A stretch of 64,000 nt of DNA from the NCBI GenBank assembly GCA_001599595.1, contig BCHH01000003.1:1920263-1984262 (forward strand). Reading direction: 5' to 3'. Source of the stretch: Beverwykella pulmonaria. Its lineage: Eukaryota; Ascomycota; Dothideomycetes; Pleosporales; Melanommataceae. Shown piece by piece: positions 43,761 through 55,177 of the stretch (positions within the stretch are counted from its first letter, which is position 1; every line of letters starts with the position of its first letter). The notes beneath the pieces are model-generated. The model saw only the letters and a program-made list of their open reading frames with translations, was not told the origin of the DNA and made no database searches. Position numbers and translations under genes: made by a program.

Positions 43761-45095
43761 TTATGCGGATGATTGACCTAACGACAACGAAGCGAGTGCA
43801 TCCATCGTTTGCCGCTCTTCCCAATCTTTCGCCCCTCTGTATAGACAGTTGTAGTCCATGAACTCGTCTGGACGCCTGATCCAAAGTCAACTTCACGCCT
43901 TCTTTAGTGTTAAGTTTACTCACATATTGATCTCGTTGCTGCCCTTTTCCGTTGCCGGCTTTGCAGCCTCGCGACTAAACCTCTGAATAAAAGTCGCGCG
44001 CTCATGTCTAGCTTTGAAGATGCGAGTGAGTCTCGAAGAAACTTCCTCTGCCGTGGGTCGCTTTTCAATATCGCTGAAGAACGAACCGAGGGCTTCTGCG
44101 TCCTCGACTGCTTGACTTGCCCCTTGCCCTTGCGTGGGCAACATGGCATGAGCTGCATCTCCAATCAATATCACTCGCCCGCGAGTCCAGGTACTCAAAG
44201 GATCGATATCGCGTAGTTGCCAGAGTCCAATGCTTTCTGCTTGCTTGAGCATTTCCTTCGCCCATTCTGGGAAGTCCTTGAACGTTTCTAGCATCTTCTC
44301 GGGGTCGCCTTTCGTAATCCAGGACTGCGCGCTATCTGGATCCTCGTTCATCCGCTCGTCTGGCACCAAACCAACGACGCTGTACACTTCACCATTCCTA
44401 GCCGGCCCCATAATGAGACGACAATCATGCGCCATGATCATAGAGGTGTACGGAGCTTCTGGGTTAATCGTGGTTGCGAATTGGGGAGCTCGCTGCTTGA
44501 GAGCCCCCGTGGATACCATGAAACGGTACGCCGACGACCCTGTTGGCTTGGGTTTGACTTCCTCTTCGGGCACAAATGAGCGCAAAATGCTGTGTATACC
44601 ATCCGCGCCAACAACCAGGTCGGCCTCGAGTACCTCGCCATTCTCCAGGTTGAGGGTGCCCGTGTGCCAGTCGCAATGAGTAACGCGCGAGGATGTACGT
44701 AAAACAGCGGGCAAGCCCCCTCGCTCGGCGCTTGTTGCTGTAATTCTGAGATAAGAGTGGAGATCTTGTCGATGCCACATTATGCGGTCGGCACCATAAT
44801 TGGTCCTTGTCCGAAGCGGAATTTCGTGGACTAATTTTCCTTCTATGTTATATATGCGGAACCCACAATCGACCGTGCCTTTGGCGTCTTGGAGAAGACC
44901 ATCAAGACTCCATGTTTCCTGTAGTATTCGTGTCGCATTCGGCTGCAGCGATATTGTCGCACCAATTTCAGTGCTTAGACGAGATTGTTCGAGGATTATA
45001 ATCTGGCGGTTCGGCCCTCGCAGAGCTATTGCGGCTGATAGTCCTGCAATACCTCCGCCCACGATGATGATCCGGAATTGCGTTGACGATGACAT
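43761..45095 (-). CDS. FAD-dependent monooxygenase, salicylate hydroxylase-like
   Basis: Flavoprotein hydroxylase of the class A aromatic monooxygenase type, using NAD(P)H and O2. Minus-strand exons 45095-43924 and 43875-43761 give 428 residues. FAD-binding GGGIAGLSAAIAL near the N terminus, the DG motif LVVGADGIHSILR, and GRVILIGDAAHAMLPTQGQGASQAVEDAEAL (GD motif). The second exon encodes MDYNCLYRGAKDWEERQ, the usual end of salicylate hydroxylase-like proteins; without the 48-bp intron the frame would stop at GTGAG after residue 391. Likely hydroxylation or decarboxylative hydroxylation of an aromatic or enol substrate, but the true substrate is unknown. It is divergent from the first PhyH gene (438 bp) and part of the 40.5-53.1 kb cluster. 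Confidence 0.94.
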
Positions 45096-45533
45096 TTTGA
45101 GAGGCTTCGGAGGAGCTGACAAAGAGCAAAATCAGTGACAACGATAAGGAGGATTTGACAAAGATTGAAGAAAACATCTTGTGATGCGCTGATGTTCCTG
45201 AACCTAGGTATTCAGGACCATCTCCACTTTGTGAACTGTCCAGATCGGATCTGAATCTTCCCATGCTCCACTTCACGAGCAACTTAAAGCGCCCACATAC
45301 CTTTCAGGACGCCTACATGTCCTTCGGATGTCGGAAATGGGTGCTCGAATAGGTGGGGGAGGTAGCAGTAAGGTCTCGGAACATGTGGGGAACAAGACAA
45401 TGAGTTGAGTGCAAGTTCATATTGTAGAATAAAGTAGTTTGCATTCTTCTGGAAGTAAGTTATTTTATCAGTTTGATAGTGGAAGTTGTTGTCTTTGCCA
45501 AACGTAAGATTGCCATTGTATCGAAGCTCAACA
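45096..45533. promoter_or_regulatory. Bidirectional promoter of monooxygenase and PhyH 1
   Basis: 438 bp between outward-facing start codons. It contains TCTCGGAACATGTGGGGAAC at 45374-45393 and, about 40-55 bp before it, TTCGGATGTCGGAAATGGG, which has two CGG triplets and a related CGGAAATGGG. CGG triplets are the usual contact of Zn2Cys6 regulators. Confidence 0.6.
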
Positions 45534-46673
45534 ATGATATCCACGATCACGAAGACGGTCCCGGCGACGCTGAAGGTGGTAAATGAGGGTCTCATGAAAG
45601 TCGATGGAACCGATGTCATGTATGGAGACTGGCGGGATGACCTAGCTCGTGATGGTTATGCTGTCATTAAGGGAGCGATCCCTCGTGAGCGGGCAGACAA
45701 GTACGCTGACCAGATGTACAGTTGGCTTGAAGGATTGTGAGTCGTTTTAACAAGTCATCACTTCATTTGGCTGACATGCGGAATAGCGATCTTGGGTTCA
45801 ATCGCAGCGATTTGACAACAGTGCACAAGGACAAGCTCCCTCTGATCACGGAGAAGGGCATGTGTCTCCACTATGCTGTAACCCACGAGGATTTCGCTTG
45901 GGGCATTCGAGGCGAGCCAGGTGTTGTCGGCGCATTCGAGAAGGTATACGATACCAAGGACCTGATTGTTTCGTTCGATGCGATCAATTTTGGGTTTCCA
46001 AAGTAAGTCGTTGTCCAGGTCGAACATGTCAGGCTACACCCTGGAGGAACAAGAATTAACACGTGATCTTAGTCGCAATGATCTACCACCAAACAAGCCA
46101 TGGCCCCATCAAGACCAGGACCCAGAGAAGCCGGGTTTCAGATGTTTGCAGGGATTGGTCAATCTTTTGCCAAATGGTCCCGACGATGGAGGTCTTATCG
46201 TTTGCCCTGGCGGTCACTTGCTGTCGGACGAATTCCACAAGGACATGGCCGACGAGCCGCGCATCCCAGCGTGGACCCCGGAGTGGTACGGCTTCACCGA
46301 GAACGGGATGAAGTGGCTCGAGAAGAAGGGCCTTGAGTGGGTCAAGGTTTGTGCAGACCCAGGCGACTTGCTCGTGTGGGATTCCCGAACGCCTCACTAT
46401 AACCTGAGTTCGAAGACGAACCGGCCCCGATTCGCAGCATACACTTGCTACATGCCAGTCTCTGATGCAAGTCAGGAAGACCTCTTGCGCAAGAAGGACG
46501 CGTTCGAGCGCTGGGTGGGCACGACTCACTGGCCAAACGCGAAGCACACTGGTTCGAATGTAGCGAAAAGGGACGGAGAAGACGACGTGCACAATCGTTT
46601 CGAGCCAGTGAACAAGCCAGTTTTGGATGAGCGCACATTCAAATTGACGGGCATTCCGTACATCAACGCGTAG
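45534..46673 (+). CDS. PhyH-family Fe(II)/2-oxoglutarate dioxygenase 1
   Basis: Exons 45534-45736, 45787-46002 and 46073-46673 give 339 residues of the phytanoyl-CoA dioxygenase-like family. The Fe(II) triad is visible as His152 and Asp154 (WPHQDQDP) and His248 (DSRTPHYNL), with an arginine near 258 (KTNRPR) for 2-oxoglutarate. Other blocks are YGDWRDDLARDGYAVIKGAIP, LNLLPNGPDDGGLIVCPGGH and a C-terminal WVGTTHWP motif shared with its paralogue at 52080. No signal peptide. Family members hydroxylate, desaturate or ring-expand small molecules; the substrate is unknown. The intron positions do not match those of the paralogue, so the duplication is not recent. Confidence 0.92.
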
Positions 46674-47350
46674 ATGGGAGGCAGAGAGGTGTAGAAGGCC
46701 ACGTGAAAACGTCGTGGGTTTTCAAAGCATGTGAGCTATACTTAGTCACTAGCGTATTTTGTACATGTGTTTGCTGCTGAGCCCTCTGCTCCTACGTATC
46801 AATACTGTACCTCCGCATAAGTAAATTGCCATACGTTTGGGCAGTTCTGTCATCTATTACGAAGAGGAATTCAGTAACATTACCATCGTCATTTTCTTGC
46901 CAGTACGATCATTAATAGACTCATCATACCTTCTGAACATTTGCTTGTGCCGCGGGCGCTTCAGTTAGATCCAATGCCGTCTTTCAACAATGCTTCTCTC
47001 GACAACTATTCAACGCAGCAGATATGTATTGCGATATCCAGTTGGGTCTGCTTTGACAACTAAACGTCTTATCCCATGAGGTGTTAATCTTGCGAGAAAC
47101 ATCTGTTAAGGCTTTTAGTCTTAGCGTACGAGCCGACAGAAATTCAAGAGGATATCACTTGCAGGACTTGCGAAGTGAGCATGAGTTAAGTAAAAGTTTC
47201 TAACCCCAATTCATTCGTCAAGACTCCTCAATACCTGATTTATCCAGTTACCTAACCCACGCTACTACAGATACTATAACATAACAGTGCAGATCATTGC
47301 CAGTGTACCTATTCTTAGGAGGTTAAGCGGTATCGGCTGTTGACGATACC
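46674..47350. other. Gap between convergent PhyH 1 and MFS genes
   Basis: 677 bp. Probable 3' untranslated regions; no gene or repeat seen. Confidence 0.4.
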
Positions 47351-49273
47351 TCAATATGACATCGAGGGGTGGCCCGTTCGCTTCTTCGTCGCCCACCTGC
47401 CTGTGAACTTCCTGATCCTCTTGCCGAAGAGGAATACGAGGATACCCAGCAGCCCGAAAAGAGCCGTTAGTCCTCCGTATGTTCCGAAAGAACCATCGTA
47501 TCCAGCATCGTCAATGAACTTCGCAACGCCATAGCTGACGCCAAAAGAGACAAATCCTCGGAAAGCGGTAATGACAACTAGGACAGGCCCCGCTCGCGCT
47601 GGGTACGAATCCAGGAGGTACGTAATGGCTGCGATGTTGGCGCCGACAAAAGCGAAATAATATCCAGCATTTGCAAAGACGATAGCAAACCAATGATACT
47701 TGTCAGGATACTGCGCAGCTTGTCCATACAACACAGATGCGATTACGCCAACAACCACAGGGATCCAGAGAAGAAGCAGGCGATTTTCAGGCTCATGGAC
47801 TCCGCCATTACGCCTCGCTCGCCACTTGATGACAAAGTCAGAACCATTGCCAAGGAGGGGAAGCGCCACGAATGCTACCACGATCTGGCCGGCATTGACG
47901 TATGAGGCAGACGAATTAGCCCAATTGTACGGTGGCGCAGTAACGATGTTGCCGTATGTTGTACCGATGGCAATATTTACTCCACTAGCGCTGTTGTCAG
48001 CCGACGGATCAAAATTGTGGCAGAAACGTCTCACATTGTTAGGCCATTGAGGCAGAAAGCCCAGAGAACGTTGGGGAAGAGCAGGATCTGGAAAGTGTTC
48101 TGTCTTGGGGTGAGCCAGGTACTTCAAGGGCGCAGAAGAGCAGGCAACTTACAATAAGGCCGTGCCAGCCTTCCGACCATTCAGCAGATCCAACGAACAC
48201 GCGCATATCTGACCTCATGGTCCGCGGAAGATAATTCGTCGTGTCTAAGGCAGGCCTCTCAGAAAGTCTCACGGGCATTGGTGCTGTTGCTCTAGATCCA
48301 TCTCCCTCCCCTCCTTCTTCAGTTGAGAACTGTCCATAAGCAGCCAAGGAACGAGCGTATCGACTCTCTGGGACCCAGAAGATTGAAAGTGCGAACGTTG
48401 CTGCACAAAGACCAGCACCAAGAATATACCAGTTCTCTGGACCAATGGCGCCAGCAATGGGTGATGCGCAGATGACATATACGGCGGCAAGAACTGTTTG
48501 CGTGGCAGATTGCCACATAAGGAATGTACTGCGTTCATGGACAAAGTGAATCTCCTGTCGTCGGATTAGTTGAAATGCCCTGAAGCTACTCAAGCCAAAT
48601 TACCTGGATCATCATCGGCACGAGTGCCTCACTCTGGCCTGCCGCAAAACCTAGTAACATACGCGCACCGAGGTGTTCGTGATAATTCTTTGAATACGCT
48701 GCCCAAAGTGCTGCTGCTACCAGCAGCACAAGCGAGCCAAGGTACACCGGACGCCTTCCAATAGCTAGCGCCAACGGCATACAGACCAGATTGCCAACGC
48801 CCATGAACATCGAAGGATAGGTCATGAGCGCTGTAATGTCCGCGTAGGTCGCACCTTTAGCAGCATACTTTGGAATGTACCAGGGTAGGAGACCACCAAA
48901 ACCTGACACCAACGCAAGTCCGAGACTTGAAACTGACTTTCGATCAGGACGCAAGACGAGGAAAGTAGTATACCAGGCGACTTACAAATGGAGGCGAGAA
49001 TGATGAAGACAATCTTTCGCCATTTCGACAAGTTCAGCGGATCTGGCAAGAATAGTTAGCCCTCAACTCCACGCATTTAATGAAGAAAAACGAACCTCGA
49101 GGATCAGCACTCGGTGATGGGATTAGGAACAACTCTTCCAAATCGGTGATTGTGACCGTACCCATCGCTTGGGGCTGTTGAGCTGGCTTGCCGCGCGTCT
49201 CGTCATCGGAGGTGACCTCGTACCTCTCCTCCATCGTCGTTAGGTCCTTCATGTCCTTGATATCTCCAGGCAT
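47351..49273 (-). CDS. MFS transporter
   Basis: Plasma-membrane-type major facilitator, 554 residues, twelve predicted membrane segments with a central cytosolic loop (EEGGEGDGSRATAPMPVRLS region). Minus-strand exons 49273-49096, 49042-48986, 48932-48604, 48554-48153, 48099-48035 and 47984-47351. The N terminus has the DPLNLSKWRK motif before segment 1, typical of fungal DHA1/Hol1-like drug:H+ antiporters. The loop between segments 2 and 3 reads GVGNLVCMPLALAIGRRPVYL (the GR..v signature), and PESRYAR ends segment 6. It probably exports the cluster product or imports its substrate; direction is not deducible. A CGGAAAGTGG motif variant lies about 350 bp upstream of its start. Confidence 0.92.
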
Positions 49274-49853
49274 GTTGATCGTTGTTGAAAATGTTTGCAA
49301 CCAAGACTAGGAAACGGAACAAGGGAGTAAATTTGGAGAATTAACCCGCTCGTCCAACCTCTGGAAGAGCAAATTGATGATGCCGTTCGCGCTGAGGAGG
49401 CCAGCTGGATGGAATCGTCGTCGTATATGAAGGCAGTTCCTCTGGATTCCCCCCAACAGCCGAAAACGCTATTGGTGTGCAGTATCTACTCCACATTACG
49501 ATGAGCGGGATTTGTGACGGGACTTGTGACCAGGAACCCAGTTGGCTTTTCCTTGCTACTCCCCATGGGGTTGCAGAATCTGGGGTACACTATCATCGTG
49601 ACTCGTGACTGAATTAGTGGTCGGAAAGTGGCAACCAATCACTCCTCACGGATGGAGCCCCAACCTTCACTTATCGGACAACCGATCTTGTCAGCATACT
49701 TGCCTCCGAACACAGGAACCTTCACATATGTTTGCAAAGTTTTTCGAGAACATGTAGATTACGTTAACAAGTGAGAGTTAGACTCGATTGCAGTCAGACA
49801 CAATGCGCATGCTCAAAGGGACGAAGAAAATGCATGGATTTGACTATCTAGGT
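49274..49853. promoter_or_regulatory. MFS transporter promoter
   Basis: 580 bp between the MFS start and the end of the hydrolase gene. It contains TCGGAAAGTGGCAACC at 49621-49636, a gapped variant of the cluster motif. Confidence 0.45.
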
Positions 49854-51692
49854 CTAAGATGGAACGAAAGGTAAGATAATTCTACTCGGTGTATCCGGCC
49901 CACAGTGTATGCTATGCTCGCCTTTGTTTCTCTCATACTCTGGTCGCGGCGTTGAAAACGCTGTATATTCTGCAATACTGGGAAACGATCCGGATACCTG
50001 CGCTTAGTGTTAATATACTAAACTGTGAGAGCAAGGTCGGTGGCTTACCTGAACACTTATGGATTCACCTTGATCAAAATCAACCCCCATCGACCAAATA
50101 CCAATCTCGAGCTTCACGATCTCGCCCGGCGGGATCTTCTCCTCCATATCATGGGGATGGAAGGGAAACTGTGGGTGTATCGATCGCTCTGGGTCGAACT
50201 TACGATGGCTGGCTCGCAGCACGCCCACGCTTCCCAGGTGAAGATTCAAGCTCTGCCGATCCTTCTCTGGTATCTCGTCAATGCTCTTGATGCCCGTTGG
50301 TACCGCCTTGAAGGGGAAGCAGAGATGCATAAGTAGTTTGCCATCTTTGTCTCGCTTGCGCAAGATCACAAAGACGTTCATATCATCGTGCACCGGGCAC
50401 GACATATATAGCACAGCTTTTGGAAGTCCGATGAGGCGGGACTTTTGTGCGAAGGTGTATGTGAAGTCGGCTATGGATTTCGAATCTTCAGAATCATAAC
50501 GTATCACCTCGGTGTCTGTTAGGGTCTGATCTTTGAGACCTGCACTGGAGAGATAGAATTCTCTGTACTGTGTACCAGGAACAGGAAAGTCGGCAAACTC
50601 AATTTCGTCGATGGCCTCTCGATCTCCGAACTGTAAAGCCGACCATCGAACCTTCGGCGTCTTCTCCCAGTCATTTTCGATACCCTTCAGATACAAGTCG
50701 AAATACTTGTGAAGTTCCTGGTCGGCCGACTTGACGCAATACAGCTCATACCACTCCTGATTCGAGCTCCATCTTATCCACTTTTTATCATGAGGGACTT
50801 CGAGCCAGCCTCTCACAGACCCCATCGTATGGATGCTGCTGAAATCGCTTCCGCTGATGAATACCGGAATCTCGATCTTCGTCATATCCGCTCGCTTGTC
50901 ATTCCAGTAGACATTCGCAGTCGGTGATCGCCGATACATCTCGGCGAAGTCTTCGATACCGCCACCAGGGTTATTCGTCTTGATAATGAAGTGTGTGATG
51001 AGATCGAAGTTGGACATGCTGAAGACGCCGCCGCGGCAGAATTGCTCTCTGTAGATGTCCCCGGACCCCTCCCATGGCGCAATAGCAGCGAGATGCGGTG
51101 GACATAATGATGCGGCGTGCCACTGAATGATTGCTAAGGCAGAGTTACCCGCCATGCCAACCTTTCCGTTGCTCCAGGACATTGCAGCGATGGCTTCGAT
51201 AACGTCGTAGCAGTCCTCTGCATCCTGCGAGCCCATGATGGGTATGCTTCCATCGGAATTGCCAGTACCACGCGAATCCACCGACACAATCGCATAGCCA
51301 CGTGGACACCATACAACAGGATCAAGCCCTTCGAACTTCTCAAGCCCACTCAGCTTTTCGTTTGGGACACAGCAGTTCCAAACACATATGGGCAGCATAT
51401 GTAATGCGGAGTACTTTTTCCCGTAGCACGACCAGCTGATGATAGCTGGGAGCTTCTCGTCTTCTGGTGCATCTGCAGGTCTGTAAATGTCAACGTATAG
51501 CCGGCAGCCATCGCGGACCTTGATTTCGATGTCGTGGTCGATGCGGATATCAGATTCGAGATGTCTGGCATTGTATGGATTGGCGCCTTTCTGGAGGACT
51601 TCGGTTCTTTTGGGTGTAAAGCCTTGATAGTTGTTTACTCCGGTCTCTGGCTTAGAGATGGGCTTGTAAGCGATTTGGAGAGGGACGGGCAT
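49854..51692 (-). CDS. CocE/NonD-type serine hydrolase (S15 family)
   Basis: Alpha/beta hydrolase of the X-Pro dipeptidyl-peptidase/CocE family, 595 residues. Minus-strand exons 51692-50049 and 49997-49854. The N-terminal hydrolase domain has IKVRDGCRLYVDIYRP, VVWCPRGYAIVSVDSRGTGNSDG and the nucleophile elbow GMAGNSALAIIQW (Ser184; the usual Tyr after Ser is Ala). The all-beta C-terminal domain contains RYDSEDSKSIADFTYTF and ends, after the intron, with NKGEHSIHCGPDTPSRIILP, the usual ...H...H.GG..S.L.LP finish with the second Gly replaced. No signal peptide, so probably cytosolic. It cleaves an ester, amide or lactone of the cluster substrate, which is inference. Skipping the intron would end the frame 12 residues beyond the first exon. 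Confidence 0.92.
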
Positions 51693-52079
51693 TGTTGAAA
51701 ATCAACGAAAAACAAAGGCTAAGGAATTGACAACGAAGGATTTTGGAACTTACTTCAAGGAAAAAATAAATTAACATGAACAGAAATCTCCTCGGACGTG
51801 AGAGCTACACGCGTCCCTCACATCGCGTAGTCTCCACCCGCCGGAACATCCCCACAACCCGCACATAGAGAAAGGTGGAGATCGCTGCCCACATATTCCG
51901 AGCCTAAGACTTCTCGGCTTCCCCGCGCTCTACTTCGTAGCTTCTGAAGCCATTGACTGGATTCTCGATCTTGTATAAAAAAGTACGTGTTTTGGGCACA
52001 ATTTGGCAGAGCACAATCTCGCCCAAGTTCCTGTCAGCTATTCTCAAGAACCAATAGTTTCGTTCTTTCAAGAAACGAA
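51693..52079. promoter_or_regulatory. Bidirectional promoter of hydrolase and PhyH 2
   Basis: 387 bp between outward-facing start codons. CGGAACATCCCCAC at 51842-51855 repeats the CGGAACAT of the other bidirectional promoter, with the following GTGGGG half inverted to CCCCAC. CCGAG and CTCGG (51898-51902 and 51913-51917) form an inverted repeat with a 10-bp spacer. TATAAAAAA near 51975 may serve the PhyH gene. Confidence 0.6.
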
Positions 52080-53138
52080 ATGGTACCTCACGCCCAAGAA
52101 CCCCAGCCAGACACTGGGGTCGACCTCATCCAACACGACGGCACTATCTACGGCGACTGGCGCGACGACTTCCACCGGGACGGGTGCGCCATTGTCAAAG
52201 GTGTCATCAGCCTCTCGCGCGCAGAATACTACAAAGCCAAGCAAATCGAATGGCTGCAATCCTTTGGCCTGGGCTTCGACCCCAACGATGAATCGACATG
52301 GACACAAGAGCATCTCCCTGTGAGCTTCAAAGGCGGCATGTATTTTGCATATGCCAGCACGCACGAGAAGTTTGTCTGGGAAGCGCGAACGGAGCCCAAA
52401 GTCATCGAAACCTTCAGCAAACTCTGGGGCACGGACGAGTTGCTGACGTCCTTCGATGGAATGAATATTACGCTACCACGGCAGAAGGATCTCAAATGGA
52501 GTCCGTGGCCGCACTGCGATCAGAGTCCCCACCGCAAGGGCATGCAGTGCGTGCAGGGATTGTTGAACTTCCAACCTAATGGGGCGGAGGATGGGGGACT
52601 GATTCTGATGAAGGGGAGCGCGAAGTTGTACGATGAGTTTTTCAATGAGACGCGGGTGCAGGATGATCATGAGGATAAGCCGCCCGAGGAGTCCGACTTC
52701 AAGGATTTGTTCATCTTCAAGGAAGAGGATGTAAAATGGTTTGAGGACCGAGGGTGCAAATTGGAGAAGGTTAATCTAGAGCCTGGTGACTTGGTGCTTT
52801 GGTATGTCCTATCCTCTCCACATTAGATCAGAGACTGACGCACATCTAGGGATTCAAGAACAATGCACTACGCCTGCTTCCCGCAGGGCCAGCGCATCCG
52901 CCATGTACAGTACATCTGCATGACTCCTGCTCGCTTCGCCAAGAGTGAAGACCTCGAACTCAAAGCGAACATGTTCAAGTCGTGGCAGGGAACTACGCAT
53001 TGGCCGCACTGTAACATTCGCAAGCAGGGCCCCCCACTTAGAAACGGCAAGGAAGACCCATTGAATAGGAAGGAGCCATTGGAGAAACCGGTCATTACTG
53101 ATCGACTTCTGCAGTTGGCAGCTGTTAAGCCTTATTGA
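52080..53138 (+). CDS. PhyH-family Fe(II)/2-oxoglutarate dioxygenase 2
   Basis: Exons 52080-52801 and 52850-53138 give 336 residues. Paralogue of the gene at 45534: both share YGDWRDD..RDG, the LNF/LL.PNG..DGGL block, PGDLL/VLWDSRT.HY and GTTHWP. The metal triad is His145 and Asp147 (WPHCDQSPH) and His247 (SRTMHYACF). The single intron splits the Trp codon of VLWDSRT, a place with no intron in the paralogue. It has a longer insertion (VQDDHEDKPPEESDFKDLF) before the C-terminal metal ligand. The substrate is unknown. Two dioxygenases in one cluster suggest consecutive oxidations of one scaffold or separate branches. Confidence 0.92.
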
Positions 53139-54115
53139 GGGTTTGATGTTAGAGGCGAGGGTGAGGATTGGAAAGCGTATTGGATAGAGAATAGTGAGAG
53201 ACGGAGTATTTATATTTTGATCCATTGTCTATTTCGAGCAACTTCGTTGAGCTATTTTTATTCCTTAGTCATTACAATGGACTTGCAATGCGTGTGGTTC
53301 TGTCAGATTGTAGCACTATTTCGGCTACAAGAATAATGTGGTCACGTTGTGAGATGAAAGAATGATGAATGTTGATGAATTGATTGATTGATTGTCGTGT
53401 CCTGTTGTCCCAGCCATCGTGTTCTTGGCTGGGTTATATTTCTCGCTTAACCCCATGCGGTTAGTCCTATTTCGTTGATCCGTTGCAGGCCCGTTTAAGC
53501 ACATTACGTCCAATACCACGACTAATACCCGTCCATCTGACAGGTTCTGATCTAGTGCTTGAGCAAATGGCGTGAAAGCGAAATCCTGAAGTGAACGTTT
53601 GAGTTGCCTGGCCTACAAGGCCACTTTTGGGATTAATCAGAAGCAGACTTGGTAGAGTGAGCTATGTAACAGTGCTGTGTAAGTGGGTTGTGCCAAAGAG
53701 AGATTGGGTAAAGCATGGAGCTGAGAAGGGACGGATTGGGAGTTCATTGGTAAATGTAATGTTCATGGGTTAATGAGGAACGAGGGTAAGAATAAGGGAA
53801 AAATTGGAGGCCTGTAAGCTGTTTGAGGGAGAAATGGGATGGAGATAAAGGTGGGAGCTCACAGGTAAATGAGCTCTTGTGCCCTTGAAGGCTTCCCACT
53901 TCGGCTGTCAGCCGTGATTTAAAATCTCTCACTCTCTATTACTCGTTGTTGCAATGCTGTAGTGCTTCCACCATCAGTATTCTCTATACACCATAAAAAG
54001 ACTGCAATATCCATCCTTCTGCTTCTCCTCCTCCTCCTCCTCCTCCTCCTCCTCCTCCTCCTCCACAGCTCACCAACTTTAATCTACGTCTTGCCTGGGA
54101 AGCCTCCACGCCCAA
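53139..54115. other. Intergenic region after the cluster
   Basis: About 1 kb; no gene recognised. Includes the (CTC)n repeat near its end. Confidence 0.4.
54025..54064 (+). repeat. (CTC)n microsatellite
   Basis: About 13 uninterrupted CTC/TCC units, followed by CACAGCTCACC and then the lysine-rich degenerate frame. Confidence 0.95.
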
Positions 54116-55177
54116 ATGACCGTTAAGAAACGCCCCAAAGCCCTGCTAAACGAAGATCCTCACGTCTTCTCGCCAAAAATTTCGCATCCATTCGCACAAG
54201 GTCGAAGGCAGGCAAGTTCGCAAAGTCTGGTGCCATCATCAAGAAGGCGCCAGTTCACATGGCTCGCAAGAAACGGGTGTCTGCCATGAGCATCGAGATA
54301 ACGATGATGAAGGGGAGGCCAGCGAAGGTTTCAAAATCAGTGAGAGCCTTGAAGTTGAAACCTAGTATTAAGCAGACGCAGAACATCTCGCGTGACCCAG
54401 TCTTCGACCAAACCGAACAAGATTCCCACTTCCAAGTCCAAGCTAGCAAAAGCCATCAACCCAAAACTAGCCACAAAGGAGAAACCACTCATTCCGGCCC
54501 TTAAGACGAAAACTCTAGTAGTACAAAGAGCCCCAACCTCTCTACAAGCCAACCCACAGAAAGTCGTCAAGTCGAAGAAACCACCAAACGCCCGGCACGA
54601 GAAAGTCCACACGCATACTGTCTCGAAACTATGAGCTTGAGCACCTTGAAAACGAACTTCCGAATGTGGAGAAGACGGAAAATTTGGTGGAAATAGAAGT
54701 CCGATTTTGTCTTTCTACAAGGCTTTCTTCTGCACCCCTATTTTCCACGCAAAGGTTATGCAGCAACAAGACAACAACATCCCGTTGATAACTGCTTTCT
54801 TCCTACCCCAAACTTGTCGTCAGATCTACGCCGAGACTGCCGCCCTAGCATGCGCGTACGCACACTCAGATTCTCATACTACATGTATTACGACAAGGAC
54901 TGCGTTGAGAGAATAAAGTGGTGGAAGGTGGAGCGTGCGCCGGTGTACGCTAATACTCACATAATCGAGGAATAAATGCAGCGAGAAGAACAACTACAGA
55001 TTCAAGGATATCTTCCCAGCTCTCAAAGAAGTACGAGTGGACGAGGAGGTGGGGCTTACGGTGCCGTTTGGCCACAGATCCAGGGATCAGAACCTTGAGT
55101 GGGACACATGGGACGAGTGGATGGAGAAGAAGATTGTGGAGAGGGAAGGGGAGGGAATCAAGGTTGTATTCCTCTAG
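54116..55177 (+). pseudogene. Degenerate fungal family gene (LTCRQIY.E type), copy 1
   Basis: Coding-like fragments in different frames on one strand. 54116 starts MTVKKRPKALLNEDPHVF; lysine-rich frames follow to about 54640. Then AFFLPQTCRQIYAETAALA around 54800-54860, a one-base shift, YYMYYDKDCVERIKWWKVER around 54877-54935, and finally FKDIFPALKEVRVDEEVGL to a stop at 55177. This order (basic N terminus, TCRQIYAE block, aromatic stretch, FPALK.V end) matches a large fungal family of unknown function (2EXR/DUF7730-like). At least two frameshifts and stops separate the parts. Decay is likely, though sequencing errors could explain some shifts. Confidence 0.6.
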
